A stretch of 64,000 bases of DNA from Actinomadura rubteroloni (GTDB lineage Bacteria > Actinomycetota > Actinomycetes > Streptosporangiales > Streptosporangiaceae), in assembly GCF_002911665.1 (NCBI RefSeq), contig NZ_MTBP01000002.1:124001-188000 (forward strand), given 5' to 3'. Below are positions 1 through 7,547 of this stretch, one piece after another. The notes under the pieces are model-generated. The model made no database searches and had not been told where the DNA came from. It worked only from the letters and a program-made list of their open reading frames with translations. Every line of letters starts with the position of its first letter. The stretch's first letter is position 1. The position numbers and the translations under genes are program-made.

Positions 1-507
1 GGCGGGGCGCGCGGCCGGATCACGCTCGGGTCCGCCGCCGACCACCTGCTGCACTCGGCGCCCGAGTCCGTCCTGGTCGTCCCGGCGGGCCACGTCCCCG
101 CCGCGCGGGCCGAACGGCTCACGGTCATGTACGTCGGGCGTCCGCAGTGCGAGGAGGCGGTGCTGCGGGCGTCGGTCGCCGCGCAGGAGTACGGCGTGCC
201 GCTGCGTCTGCTGACGCTCGCGCTGGAGGGCGACCCGCGCGGCCCGCTCCAGGACGACCTGGCGCTCGCGGTCCGGCTCGCGCTTGACTCGTCCGGGCTC
301 GACCCCGACGACGTCAGCGCCGGGCTCGGCGAGGGCGACGACGTGGCGGCGGCGATGGCGGACGCGGGCTGGGACCCGGGCGAGATGATGGTCGTGGCGA
401 GCAGCGAGGACGCGTCGCCGCACCGCGTCTTCCTCAGCGAGATCGGGCTCAAGATGGTGCGCGCGGCGCTGTGCCCGGTCATCGTCCTCCCCCGGGGCTA
501 CACGTGA
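1..507 (+). CDS. Universal stress protein, C-terminal part (partial)
   Basis: The open frame enters from the left edge and stops at 505-507. The first visible residues (GRITLGSAADHLLHSAPES, followed by VLVVPAG) are the typical end of one UspA domain: the G-x-x-x-G-S nucleotide-loop region and the last beta strand. A second UspA-like domain follows, ending in a strand with CPVIVLPRG. It is therefore probably a tandem two-domain Usp, as is common in actinomycetes. In the second domain the G-2x-G-9x-G-S/T ATP motif is not clear. The ATG at 127 is internal and not the true start. The function is generic stress adaptation by family inference. Confidence 0.8.
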   Translation, partial: GGARGRITLGSAADHLLHSAPESVLVVPAGHVPAARAERLTVMYVGRPQCEEAVLRASVAAQEYGVPLRLLTLALEGDPRGPLQDDLALAVRLALDSSGLDPDDVSAGLGEGDDVAAAMADAGWDPGEMMVVASSEDASPHRVFLSEIGLKMVRAALCPVIVLPRGYT

Positions 508-687
508 CATGGCCCGTCCGGACCATCGCGCGCCTAGTCTGATTTGACCCCATCGCGCCGGGCGCTTGCCGAGGGGTCTTTACCTCGATTACATTCACCC
601 GAGATCAGAACGTGACCTTGAGTCGTCGCGGACCACCCTTGGGTCGGGCTCCCGCCCGCACCTTCGAAGGCGCTTGGGGAGCCCTTG
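508..687 (+). other. Leader/promoter region of the CHAP gene
   Basis: About 180 bases without a supportable gene, between the Usp stop and the CHAP start. It contains a stretch richer in A/T (about 580-605) that could hold a promoter, and a GGGGAG ribosome-binding site at 676-681. The GC-rich part at 640-665 can fold locally. Cell-wall hydrolase genes of actinobacteria are often under a c-di-AMP (ydaO) riboswitch, but I could not match that consensus here. Confidence 0.3.
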
Positions 688-1665
688 ATGGACCCGATCG
701 GCAAGAAGATGCTGGCCGTCGTCAAGTCGGAACTCGGCTACACCGAGAAGGGCGACGGCTACACCAAGTTCGGCGAGTGGTACCGCAAGAACGTGGACGG
801 CGACCACGACGCGTACTTCACCACCGCCCCCTGGTGCGACATGTTCCTCGCCTGGGCCGCGAGCAAGGCGGGCGTCGCCGAGCAGGCCGGGCAGTTCGCG
901 TCCACGATCGAGCACGCCCACTGGTTCCGCGACCACGGCGCGTGGGGCACCAAGCCCGAGCCGGGGGCCTTCGTCTTCTACGACTGGTCCGGCAGCGGGG
1001 ACATCGACCAGGTCGACCACGTCGGGATCGTCGAGAGCGTCCAGGGCCGCACGATCCACACCATCGAGGGCAACGCCGACGGGTACCAGCTCACCCGCAA
1101 GACCCGCAGCCTGGACGACGTCGTCGGCTTCGGCTACCCCGGCAAGATGCCGGTGCCCGAGAAGTACACGCCCAAGCACGCGGCGCCGCCCGCCAAGGTC
1201 GAGAACATCGGCGCGGCGCCCGCGTCCGCCGCGCCCGCGCAGGGAGCGCCGCAGCACGACGCGCCCGCGTCCAGCGCGCCGACGGTGCCCGCGCAGGACG
1301 TCGTGCTCGGCGGCGTCCTCGCCCTCATCCTCTGCGGGACCGCCGCGCTCGCCGTCGGCCGCGCCACCGCCGCCAAGGCCCCGACGACGCCGCCCATCCG
1401 CGTCCGCAAGCGCGGCCGGCACCACCGCACCGCGCCCGTCGAGCTGCCGGTGGGCGTCACCCCCGCCGACCTCGACGCCGCCGAGTCCACCACGACGGTC
1501 ATGCCGGCCCTGTCCCTCGCCGCCGCCCACGCCGCCGAGGACCACGAGTTCTGGGGCCGCATCGACCGCTTCCGGGACGACGACGACCTCGCCTTCTGGG
1601 ACGCCCTGCACGCCGCCGTCAGCGACGAGCCCGCCGAGTACGCAACGGCCGCCGAGTTCCGCTAG
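688..1665 (+). CDS. CHAP-domain (NlpC/P60-like) amidase, membrane anchored
   Basis: A 325-residue protein. The N-terminal half is a CHAP cysteine amidase/peptidase domain: the catalytic cysteine is in WCDMF (Cys50) and the histidine in VDHVGIV (His111), followed by the IEGN segment usual in the family. An Ala/Pro-rich linker (about 170-205) leads to one hydrophobic helix (about 210-232) and a basic, then acidic tail. There is no N-terminal signal peptide, so topology is unclear. It may be exported in an unusual way or face the cytoplasm. ATG at 688 is chosen because GGGGAG lies 6 nt upstream; TTG at 685 is possible. By family it would cleave peptidoglycan cross-links; the substrate is not shown. 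Confidence 0.8.
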   Translation: MDPIGKKMLAVVKSELGYTEKGDGYTKFGEWYRKNVDGDHDAYFTTAPWCDMFLAWAASKAGVAEQAGQFASTIEHAHWFRDHGAWGTKPEPGAFVFYDWSGSGDIDQVDHVGIVESVQGRTIHTIEGNADGYQLTRKTRSLDDVVGFGYPGKMPVPEKYTPKHAAPPAKVENIGAAPASAAPAQGAPQHDAPASSAPTVPAQDVVLGGVLALILCGTAALAVGRATAAKAPTTPPIRVRKRGRHHRTAPVELPVGVTPADLDAAESTTTVMPALSLAAAHAAEDHEFWGRIDRFRDDDDLAFWDALHAAVSDEPAEYATAAEFR

Positions 1666-1721
1666 AGTTAACCCGTCGCCGCGAGGGACCGCCCCGAAAG
1701 GGAAGGCCCGAACAGCGTCAC

Positions 1722-1793
1722 GCGGAAGTGGCTCAGGGGTAGAGCATCACCTTGCCAAGGTGAGGGTCGCGGGTTCAAATCCCGTCTTCCGCT
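1722..1793 (+). tRNA. tRNA-Gly(GCC)
   Basis: Acceptor GCGGAAG pairs with CTTCCGC. The anticodon stem TCACC/GGTGA encloses loop TTGCCAA with GCC at 1754-1756. The T arm has GGTTCAAAT. No CCA is encoded. First of a three-tRNA cluster. Confidence 0.95.
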
Positions 1794-1829
1794 CTGAGAG
1801 GCCCTTGCACAGCCAGGCGGTCTCGCTCT

Positions 1830-1900
1830 GGTGGAGTGGCCGAGAGGCGAGGCAACGGCCTGCAAAGCCGTCTACACGGGTTCAAATCCCGTCTCCACCT
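1830..1900 (+). tRNA. tRNA-Cys(GCA)
   Basis: Acceptor GGTGGAG pairs with CTCCACC. Anticodon stem ACGGC/GCCGT with loop CTGCAAA places GCA at 1862-1864. No CCA is encoded. Confidence 0.95.
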
Positions 1901-1933
1901 CTGGTGCCCGCACCGCAGGCGGATGCGGGCCCC

Positions 1934-2008
1934 GGGCGATTAGCTCAGTGGGAGAGCGCTACCTTGACACGGTAGAGGTCACTGGTTCAATCCCAGTATC
2001 GCCCACCA
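1934..2008 (+). tRNA. tRNA-Val(GAC), at the left end of the mobile element
   Basis: Acceptor GGGCGAT pairs with ATCGCCC (1998-2004). Anticodon stem CTACC/GGTAG with loop TTGACAC gives GAC at 1966-1968. Unlike its two neighbours this gene encodes the 3' CCA (2006-2008). The minus-strand serine-recombinase frame ends inside it at 1959, so its 3' part is the likely attachment site of the element to the right. Confidence 0.95.
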
Positions 2009-3824
2009 AGCAGGACCCACTAGAACCCCCGTCCGATCGGGTACCTAGCAGCTCCTGCAAGGTCAGATCCCAGGCAGCGCCCTCCCCCTCGGGGAGGGCG
2101 CTGTTACCGTTTTCGGGCGCGTTAGCGCCCATGTCGGCCGTAGTGCCGTTCTGGAGGGCGTCGGCCCGCTCCTGCGCCCGCTCGGCCCGCCACGCGCCCT
2201 CCAGCGCGTGCAAGCTGGCGAACGGCTCCGTGAGCTCGTAGCCCGTAATCTCGTCTTCCTCCACGTAGAGCGCCTGGAAGATGGCCTGGTTCATGAGCCG
2301 TCGTTGGTGGTCGTCGCTCTTGAGGTAGGTCGCCTGCGGGTCTTCCAGCAGCGTCACGGCCAGCTCGATAAGCCGGGCCGCGTCGCTCAAGGTGGCGTCA
2401 GTGTCGTCCAACCGGGCGCGCAGCTTGCGGCGCTGCGCCTCAATCTCCCGCAATTTGCCCTTGATCTTTTCCTTGGGCAGTTCCCCGTCCGCCGCCAGGT
2501 CGAGCAGGTTGTCCTCCTTCGCATCGAGGGCCGCGAGCTGCGCGCTGAGCTGCTGGTGCAGGAGGCGGGCACCCGCCTCCTTCTCCGCGATGGCCTCGTG
2601 CAGGTGCGCCCGCACCGTCGTCACGAACGCCGGAGCAAAGCGGATCGTGTCGTAGTGCGCTTCGACCAGTTCCTCCAGCTTCACCGCGTTGATGTGCGGT
2701 GTCATGCAGAACCCCGACTGCCGTCCCCGGCAGAAGAAGTAGAGGTACGTCGTCCCATGCCGGTTCGTCGTCTGCTGCATGATGAGGCGGCCTCGTTCAC
2801 CCTTGGCCGCACACGCCCCGCAGAACAGCGACCCCTTGAGGTAGTGGTGGTGGACGCGACGGAGCTCGTGGGCGGCGGCCCGTGTTTCGATGATTTCTTG
2901 CACGCGGTCGAAGAGGTCCTCGTCGATGATGGCGTCGTGCCGGCCAGGGTGGATCTCGCCCTTGTAGACGACGTAGCCGAGGTAGTAGCGGTCACGCAGC
3001 ACCTTGGACAGCGTCGTGATCGTCAGCGCCTGCGCCGAGTAGGCGGCGGTCGGCCGGGTGGTGAGGCCACGGTCGTACAGTTCGTCGGTGAGGTCGGCCA
3101 GCGTGTAGTCGCCGGTGGCGTACAGCTCGAACGCCTGGCGGATGAGCGGGCCGCGCTCCGGGTCAATGATGACCGTGCGGACTTCCCGGCCGTCGACTCG
3201 TTTGGCGGCGTTGAGGTACCCGATGGGCGCGCGGTTGACCGTGCCGCCGTTGCGGACCTTGTTGGCCATCTTGACCTTGATGTCCTCGCCGCTCATGCGG
3301 ACTTGCAGCTCGTTGAAGATCGCCATGATGCCCTGCATGGCGTCGCCGAGGTAGCCGTCGCCGAAGTTCTCCTTGGCGGAGATGAGGGTGACGCCCATCT
3401 TGGCGAGCTGAGCCTTGGTGGCGAGTTCTTCCAGTGCGTTACGGAAGGCGCGGGACATCATGTAGACGATGACGTAGCGCACGGTGGGGCGCTGTTTGAG
3501 GTCGGCCATCATCTGTTGGAAGACCGGTCGCTTGTCGATGCTGGTGGCGCTGCGGCCGGGCTCCACGTACTCGTCTGCTACGGTGACGCCCATCGCGTCG
3601 GCTTTGGCCTGCGCGATGCGGCGCTGTGTCGGAATGGAGTTGCCCTCTGGGTCGAAGTCGGCGTCGGTGTCCATCTGCTTCTTAGACGACACGCGCAGGT
3701 AGAGGAACGCTTCTTCGACAGCGACCGGCTTGTCCTTCCCGCCGTTCGGGATGAGAGCGGCTGGAGTCGGACGCGCCGCAGCAGGCGGGTTGAGGTAGGC
3801 GCTTATCGGTGGTTTGTCGTTCAT
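1959..3824 (-). CDS. Large serine recombinase (integrase)
   Basis: A 621-residue large serine recombinase that would integrate and excise the element. The N-terminal resolvase domain has the nucleophile in LYLRVSSKKQ (Ser46) and the usual SRAFRN region. A recombinase domain follows (about 200-310, with APIGY and DRYYLGYVVYKGE). Then comes a zinc ribbon (CGAC ... CRGRQSGFC) and a coiled coil (about 415-500). ATG 3824 is preferred over upstream starts because AGGGGA precedes it, and it overlaps the upstream stop (ATGA). The last residues, GDTGIEPVTSTVSR, are the reverse-strand reading of tRNA-Val, so the annotated C-terminus depends on the integration state. A perfect hairpin (2076-2102) lies inside its 3' coding end. 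Confidence 0.93.
   Translation of the reverse strand: MNDKPPISAYLNPPAAARPTPAALIPNGGKDKPVAVEEAFLYLRVSSKKQMDTDADFDPEGNSIPTQRRIAQAKADAMGVTVADEYVEPGRSATSIDKRPVFQQMMADLKQRPTVRYVIVYMMSRAFRNALEELATKAQLAKMGVTLISAKENFGDGYLGDAMQGIMAIFNELQVRMSGEDIKVKMANKVRNGGTVNRAPIGYLNAAKRVDGREVRTVIIDPERGPLIRQAFELYATGDYTLADLTDELYDRGLTTRPTAAYSAQALTITTLSKVLRDRYYLGYVVYKGEIHPGRHDAIIDEDLFDRVQEIIETRAAAHELRRVHHHYLKGSLFCGACAAKGERGRLIMQQTTNRHGTTYLYFFCRGRQSGFCMTPHINAVKLEELVEAHYDTIRFAPAFVTTVRAHLHEAIAEKEAGARLLHQQLSAQLAALDAKEDNLLDLAADGELPKEKIKGKLREIEAQRRKLRARLDDTDATLSDAARLIELAVTLLEDPQATYLKSDDHQRRLMNQAIFQALYVEEDEITGYELTEPFASLHALEGAWRAERAQERADALQNGTTADMGANAPENGNSALPEGEGAAWDLTLQELLGTRSDGGSSGSCLVGDTGIEPVTSTVSR
2076..2102 (+). terminator. 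Strong hairpin inside the recombinase 3' end; likely terminator of the tRNA operon
   Basis: AGCGCCCTCCCC (2076-2087) pairs perfectly with GGGGAGGGCGCT (2091-2102) across a 3-nt loop. On the plus strand it is followed by GTTACCGTTTT, so it reads as an intrinsic terminator for transcripts coming from the tRNA cluster. It also lies within the coding end of the minus-strand recombinase. Confidence 0.65.
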
Positions 3825-4276
3825 GGCGTTTCCCCTTTCTGGTTGTGCGCGGTTGTCGCGGCGATGACGTCGCGGCCGAACTGCGCGGCGAGCCCCTCCC
3901 ATTGGCGGCTCGTAATGCCGCCCTGCCGGGTACGCAGCGGCCAGTCGATGATGCGTTTGAGTTCCCGTAGCAGCGCCACGATCTGGAGCTGTGGCGGGTC
4001 GCTATCACGGATATGGATGTGCCAGTGTCTTTGTGCCCAGAAGCTGAGGCTCGGCAGCGGCACGTCCGGGACGTACTCGATGCGGATGCTCGGGATGAGC
4101 GCGGGTAGCCGTTCGGGCAGGTCGTGCAGCGGCGCGGCAAGCGTCGTGAACAAGGTAGCCGCTTGGGCGCGAGCGACGCGTCGCAGGTCGTCCAGGCCAG
4201 TGATTGGCTCACGAGCAAGCGCGCGAAGCTGAGCGAGAACGCTGCGGGTGGGAACGGTGTCGTTTTTGGTTGTCAT
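3821..4276 (-). CDS. ImmA/IrrE-like protein with degenerate metal site
   Basis: A 151-residue protein between the translocase and the recombinase, overlapping both by ATGA. Its length, position and pattern (SIRIEYVPDVPLP, then a short basic strand, then ALLRELKRIIDWPL) resemble the ImmA/IrrE-type metallo-endopeptidase genes found beside integrases in actinomycete elements. In active members the helix reads HExxH. Here the five residues are RELKR (104-108): both zinc histidines are arginine and the glutamate remains. If the family call is right, this is a pseudoenzyme or a binding protein. The family assignment rests on pattern and context only. Confidence 0.5.
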   Translation of the reverse strand: MTTKNDTVPTRSVLAQLRALAREPITGLDDLRRVARAQAATLFTTLAAPLHDLPERLPALIPSIRIEYVPDVPLPSLSFWAQRHWHIHIRDSDPPQLQIVALLRELKRIIDWPLRTRQGGITSRQWEGLAAQFGRDVIAATTAHNQKGETP

Positions 4277-6162
4277 TGTGATTCCTCCTTTCCCACCCTG
4301 CTAGTTATCTTTCTGGTGGCGTAGTTTCGTCTTCGTGGTCGCGCGGCCCGTTGGGCTCGATGCCGTAGTCGTCGGCAGCGGAACTGCGCGGCCAGGAACC
4401 AGCCGACACCGAGCGACCGGGAGACGGCGAGGGCGTCGGCCAGCGACAGGGGCAAGTTCAAGAAGCGCGGGGCTTCGTCGACGTAGATCATTCCCGGGTG
4501 TGTGCTTGCCTTCGGGTCGTCGGCGCGTTCCTGGGTGGCCTGCCAGAGGTCGGCGATGACGAGTGAGCCGAGGAGCGAGGCCGTTCCCGGTCCGATGAGT
4601 CCCTCGTTGAGCGGTACCAGGACGACCTTGTTGTCCCGGAAGGTGTCGCGCAGCCGGAACCGGCTCTCCCGCTGATCTAGCATCCGGGTCAATGCCGGCC
4701 GGAGCAGGAATTGGCGCAGCTTGTTCAGTGGCGGGGCGATCACCGCTGCCTGTGCGCCGGGCGACTGCGCCTCGTACCAGGCCCAGAATCCGGCCAGTGC
4801 CATGTCGTCGTGGACGCGGCCGACCAGCGGGCGTCGGAACTGCGGATCGGTGAGCAGCCGGGGCAGGTCCAGGAGTGTCGCCGGGCGTGTGGCCGAGCTG
4901 GCGCGGGCCAGCGTCCGCAGGGACGCCGAGAAGGTGTCGGCGGTGCGCGGCCCCCAGCCGTCCGCGAACACCGCCTGGAAGACGGCCAGGATTCCGTCGA
5001 CCACCACGTCGGGGTCGCGGCCGGTGACGTCGAGCGGGTTGAAGCCGACCGGCTGCGCCTCGGCGGCGTCCAGGATGACGACATCGTCAACGCGGTGGTC
5101 GGGGACGCGAACGAGGACGTCGTCAATGAGCTGTTTCTTGGGGTCCAAGACCGCGACGGGCCGCCCTGCCTCGATATCCGCCACGATGAGGTGCAGGAGC
5201 GCATTGGTCTTGCCGCTCCCGCTCGGTCCGTAGGCGACGGCGTGAAACGTCTGGTCGGTCGCGGAGATGCCGACCGTGCGGTCGTCGCCCGGTGCGGCAC
5301 TTTGGGCGAAGACACGCGGTCCGGTGTGGACGCCATCCGCGGCCCGTAGCGGGCGCGGATGCAGCGGCGGCAGCCCCGGCAACTCGCCCTCCGGGTAGGG
5401 CCAGCCGAGCAGCACGGCCAGTTCATCGACCCCCAGATGCAGCGGCCATCGCCACGGCACCATCCCGAGATCGAGCCGTTTGGGTGCCTCGCGCACCAGG
5501 TCCAGCCGTACCCCGGCACTCTGCGCGGTCGCCAGCGCACCCATAAGGCCGAAGAGCAGCGCGCGGCGACGGTCACGATGACGACTGGCAATCCCAAGCC
5601 GGACGGTCGCCGCGAACCCGGCTTGCCCGAGCCGTCGCGCCATACGGGCACGGGTCTCAGTGCTGGCAGCGGATTGCCCCCTGCTGAGCAGCGACCACAC
5701 CGACGAGGCCGGTTCCGCGGGCCGCCCGAGCATCCGGCGCGGCGCATGGGACGGACCGAGTACGACCTGGACGACGAGCGCCTCGGCCGCATGGAGCGGC
5801 ACGGCCAGGTGCGAGAGCAATGCGCGCGTTGTCGCCTCGGGCGCGTCGGTCCGTAGCGGCAGGCCAGCCGGTCGCAGCCGGACGCGGGCTGCTGCTTGGA
5901 CGGTGTCACGTCTTAGCGGGGACGCTCCCGTGACGAACTGCGTGCCAGGCATGGCCGCGCCGAGCTGACGGCGCAGCCGTGCCAAATCATCAGATCGGCT
6001 GCCCAGCAGGTACCGCACGCCAGCGGTATCCGCGCGGGCTTCGAGGACCAGCCGGGCCGAGCCTGCCGACGCCAGATGCGTCAGCCACTCGACCACCCGG
6101 TCCACAGCCAGCGGCCGAGGAAAGTGGAGCTCACCGAACACCAGACGGGTCGTGTCAGCCAT
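4273..6162 (-). CDS. FtsK/TraB-type conjugative DNA translocase, altered C-terminus
   Basis: A 629-residue hexameric-ATPase-type DNA pump. Walker A is GPSGSGKT (312-319) and Walker B is MIYVDE (558-563), flanked by the VLDPKKQLIDDVL and NPLDVTGRDPD blocks typical of conjugative translocases in actinomycete elements. The start at 6162 is set by AGAAGG six bases upstream. After FLAAQF (about 594) this frame ends in a short Arg-rich tail. The neighbouring frame encodes AADDYGIEPNGP and an acidic C-terminus ending near 4302. Relatives normally continue for another 100 or so residues past this point, so an internal deletion with a frameshift is likely. Transfer function may be lost. Confidence 0.8.
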   Translation of the reverse strand: MADTTRLVFGELHFPRPLAVDRVVEWLTHLASAGSARLVLEARADTAGVRYLLGSRSDDLARLRRQLGAAMPGTQFVTGASPLRRDTVQAAARVRLRPAGLPLRTDAPEATTRALLSHLAVPLHAAEALVVQVVLGPSHAPRRMLGRPAEPASSVWSLLSRGQSAASTETRARMARRLGQAGFAATVRLGIASRHRDRRRALLFGLMGALATAQSAGVRLDLVREAPKRLDLGMVPWRWPLHLGVDELAVLLGWPYPEGELPGLPPLHPRPLRAADGVHTGPRVFAQSAAPGDDRTVGISATDQTFHAVAYGPSGSGKTNALLHLIVADIEAGRPVAVLDPKKQLIDDVLVRVPDHRVDDVVILDAAEAQPVGFNPLDVTGRDPDVVVDGILAVFQAVFADGWGPRTADTFSASLRTLARASSATRPATLLDLPRLLTDPQFRRPLVGRVHDDMALAGFWAWYEAQSPGAQAAVIAPPLNKLRQFLLRPALTRMLDQRESRFRLRDTFRDNKVVLVPLNEGLIGPGTASLLGSLVIADLWQATQERADDPKASTHPGMIYVDEAPRFLNLPLSLADALAVSRSLGVGWFLAAQFRCRRLRHRAQRAARPRRRNYATRKITSRVGKEESQ

Positions 6163-6394
6163 CCCGGCCTTCTTTCGGTGCGGCCTGGGCGTCATCCGCT
6201 TCGTGGCGGTCCCGCCGCTTCTCGCCCTGCTGGGCTTCGTGGTCGGCCTGCGCCTGCCGCTCGGCTTCGGCTTGGGCCAGGCTGAGCAACGCCTGGCCGA
6301 GCTTGCGCATGTCGGGCGGGTCGCGGCGCACCCCTCGTACGCGGAACCGGCGCTCCTCACGCCGCTGCCGCTTGGTTGTTTTTCGTCTTCCCAT
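6155..6394 (-). CDS. Small charged element protein upstream of the translocase
   Basis: A 79-residue very basic then acidic protein (GRRKTTKRQRREERRFRVRG at the N-terminus, an Ala/Glu/Gln helix in the middle). It has no domain I recognise. AGGAGG (complement of 6401-6406) is spaced for ATG 6394 rather than the TTG at 6400. It overlaps the translocase start by 8 bases and is probably its translationally coupled partner. A 16-bp palindromic operator (6415-6430) sits directly upstream of its ribosome-binding site. Confidence 0.7.
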   Translation of the reverse strand: MGRRKTTKRQRREERRFRVRGVRRDPPDMRKLGQALLSLAQAEAERQAQADHEAQQGEKRRDRHEADDAQAAPKEGRDG

Positions 6395-6414
6395 CTCCAA
6401 CCTCCTTTCTGGCT

Positions 6415-6430
6415 GTTGACATTTGTCAAC
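6415..6430. promoter_or_regulatory. Operator GTTGAC-N4-GTCAAC upstream of the transfer block
   Basis: Perfect inverted repeat with ATTT in the centre, just upstream of the ribosome-binding site of the 79-aa gene. The same palindrome occurs at 13654-13669 and, with one change, at 13690-13705. A further half site GTCAAC is at 6469-6474; on the minus strand it reads TTGACG and could be a -35 element. Confidence 0.7.
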
Positions 6431-6529
6431 GGTTGCCTCATCTATCTGTTGCGGAAAACGGCGAATCCGTCAACGATGTTTGTGTTTTCCACAACGTCTT
6501 TCTCTGAATACACATAACAGGGGTAGGCG

Positions 6530-6733
6530 TCACCATTGGGACTTTCTCCAGCGCACCACCGCCACGACGCACCACACCACTCCGGCGACTCCCGCCGCGC
6601 CGAGCAGCCACGGCACGACCAGCCGCAGATAGGTGATTGCAACGTTCAGGGCGACCGCCGAGCCAAGAACCAGCAAGCTGATCCGGAACAGCGTTTGGAA
6701 CGGGTTGTGCCAGGGGTTCGGCTGTTCCCCCAT
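6530..6733 (-). CDS. Small two-TM membrane protein
   Basis: A 67-residue protein with a polar N-terminus (MGEQPNPWHNPFQ), two hydrophobic helices (about 16-34 and 38-60) and a basic end. GGGAGG lies 8 bases before ATG 6733. It follows the methyltransferase frame closely (6737) and precedes the operator of the transfer block. Short two-TM proteins are common next to conjugation genes of actinomycete elements, but I cannot name its role. Confidence 0.7.
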   Translation of the reverse strand: MGEQPNPWHNPFQTLFRISLLVLGSAVALNVAITYLRLVVPWLLGAAGVAGVVWCVVAVVRWRKSQW

Positions 6734-6736
6734 CGT

Positions 6737-7333
6737 TCAGCCCTCCCGCTTCTTGGTGCGGTCGCTCGGCACCGGATATCCAGGAATAGAGAGGTCAGCG
6801 GAAATCTCGTTCCCCCAGACGAACCATGCTTTGTCGCTCGGTGGCCGACGCCGCGCGAACAGTTCGAGGTACGGGCCGGGCGTCAGGCGCTCGATAACGG
6901 CGAACTATTCCTCCGGTTTGTGGCTGTGCTCTTGCACTGGCGCGGGCATCCACGTCGGCTGGTTCCTGGCCAGCACATGCGCCCGGCCACGGGTTGCGAG
7001 CAGCAGGTGTTCACTGGCATTCCGCAAGTAGTGGCCGAGGCCAAGGCGGAACTTGATCCAGGTCAACGGTGACCGAACGGTAAAGCCCCAGGCTTCCGCA
7101 ATGTCGTAGCCATCGCGCAGAGTGGCATTGGTACACCACAGCCAGAGAAAGGCGTCCTCTTCGGCGAGATCACTCACAGGCATCGCCTTTATCCGGTTCA
7201 GCGACATGAGCGGATAATGACGCGACGCCCCGCGCGTGCCATGTTGCATCACGTCCCACGGCGGGTCCGCGAGAATCGTCCTGAATTTCGACGGAACGCG
7301 TCGTTGGTTCGCTGGCTGCTTGTTCTCGTCCAT
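6737..7333 (-). pseudogene. MT-A70 adenine methyltransferase interrupted by an in-frame TAG
   Basis: The first 142 codons encode an MT-A70 (N6-adenine) methyltransferase: the catalytic motif is DPPW (23-26), then FLWLWCTNATL, TWIKFRLGLG and NASEHLLLATRG. Translation stops at TAG (6905-6907) just after HSHKPEE. Beyond the stop the same frame continues for 55 codons (VIERLTPGPYLELFARR ... WFVWGNE) to TGA 6737-6739. That is the conserved C-terminal motif of the family, ending 3 bases before the next gene. A single base change (for example TTG to TAG) explains it. The start at 7333 has AAGGAGGG upstream. The gene is either a recent pseudogene or depends on amber readthrough. Confidence 0.8.
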
Positions 7334-7547
7334 GTGGGTGGTCCCTCCTTTCCCAGTCCCGGGACGCGTTTTGGTGTCCTCGGGTCTGGGTGTAGGTATG
7401 ACGTGTCGTGACGTTCGGGGCAATCGTCGTTTCGCCCGAAGGTTCGCCCGAATATTCGTCCGGTGCGACGGTGCTGCGCCTCTTACTGGCGGGCTCGTTT
7501 TGGCGCGTGCTGTGGCCGAGTAATGCCGTTGTGGAATGCGCGACGGA

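Noticed and set aside
540..687. c-di-AMP (ydaO) riboswitch before the CHAP gene
   Set aside because: Family context suggests one, but I could not match the conserved core; without a covariance search it is not supportable.
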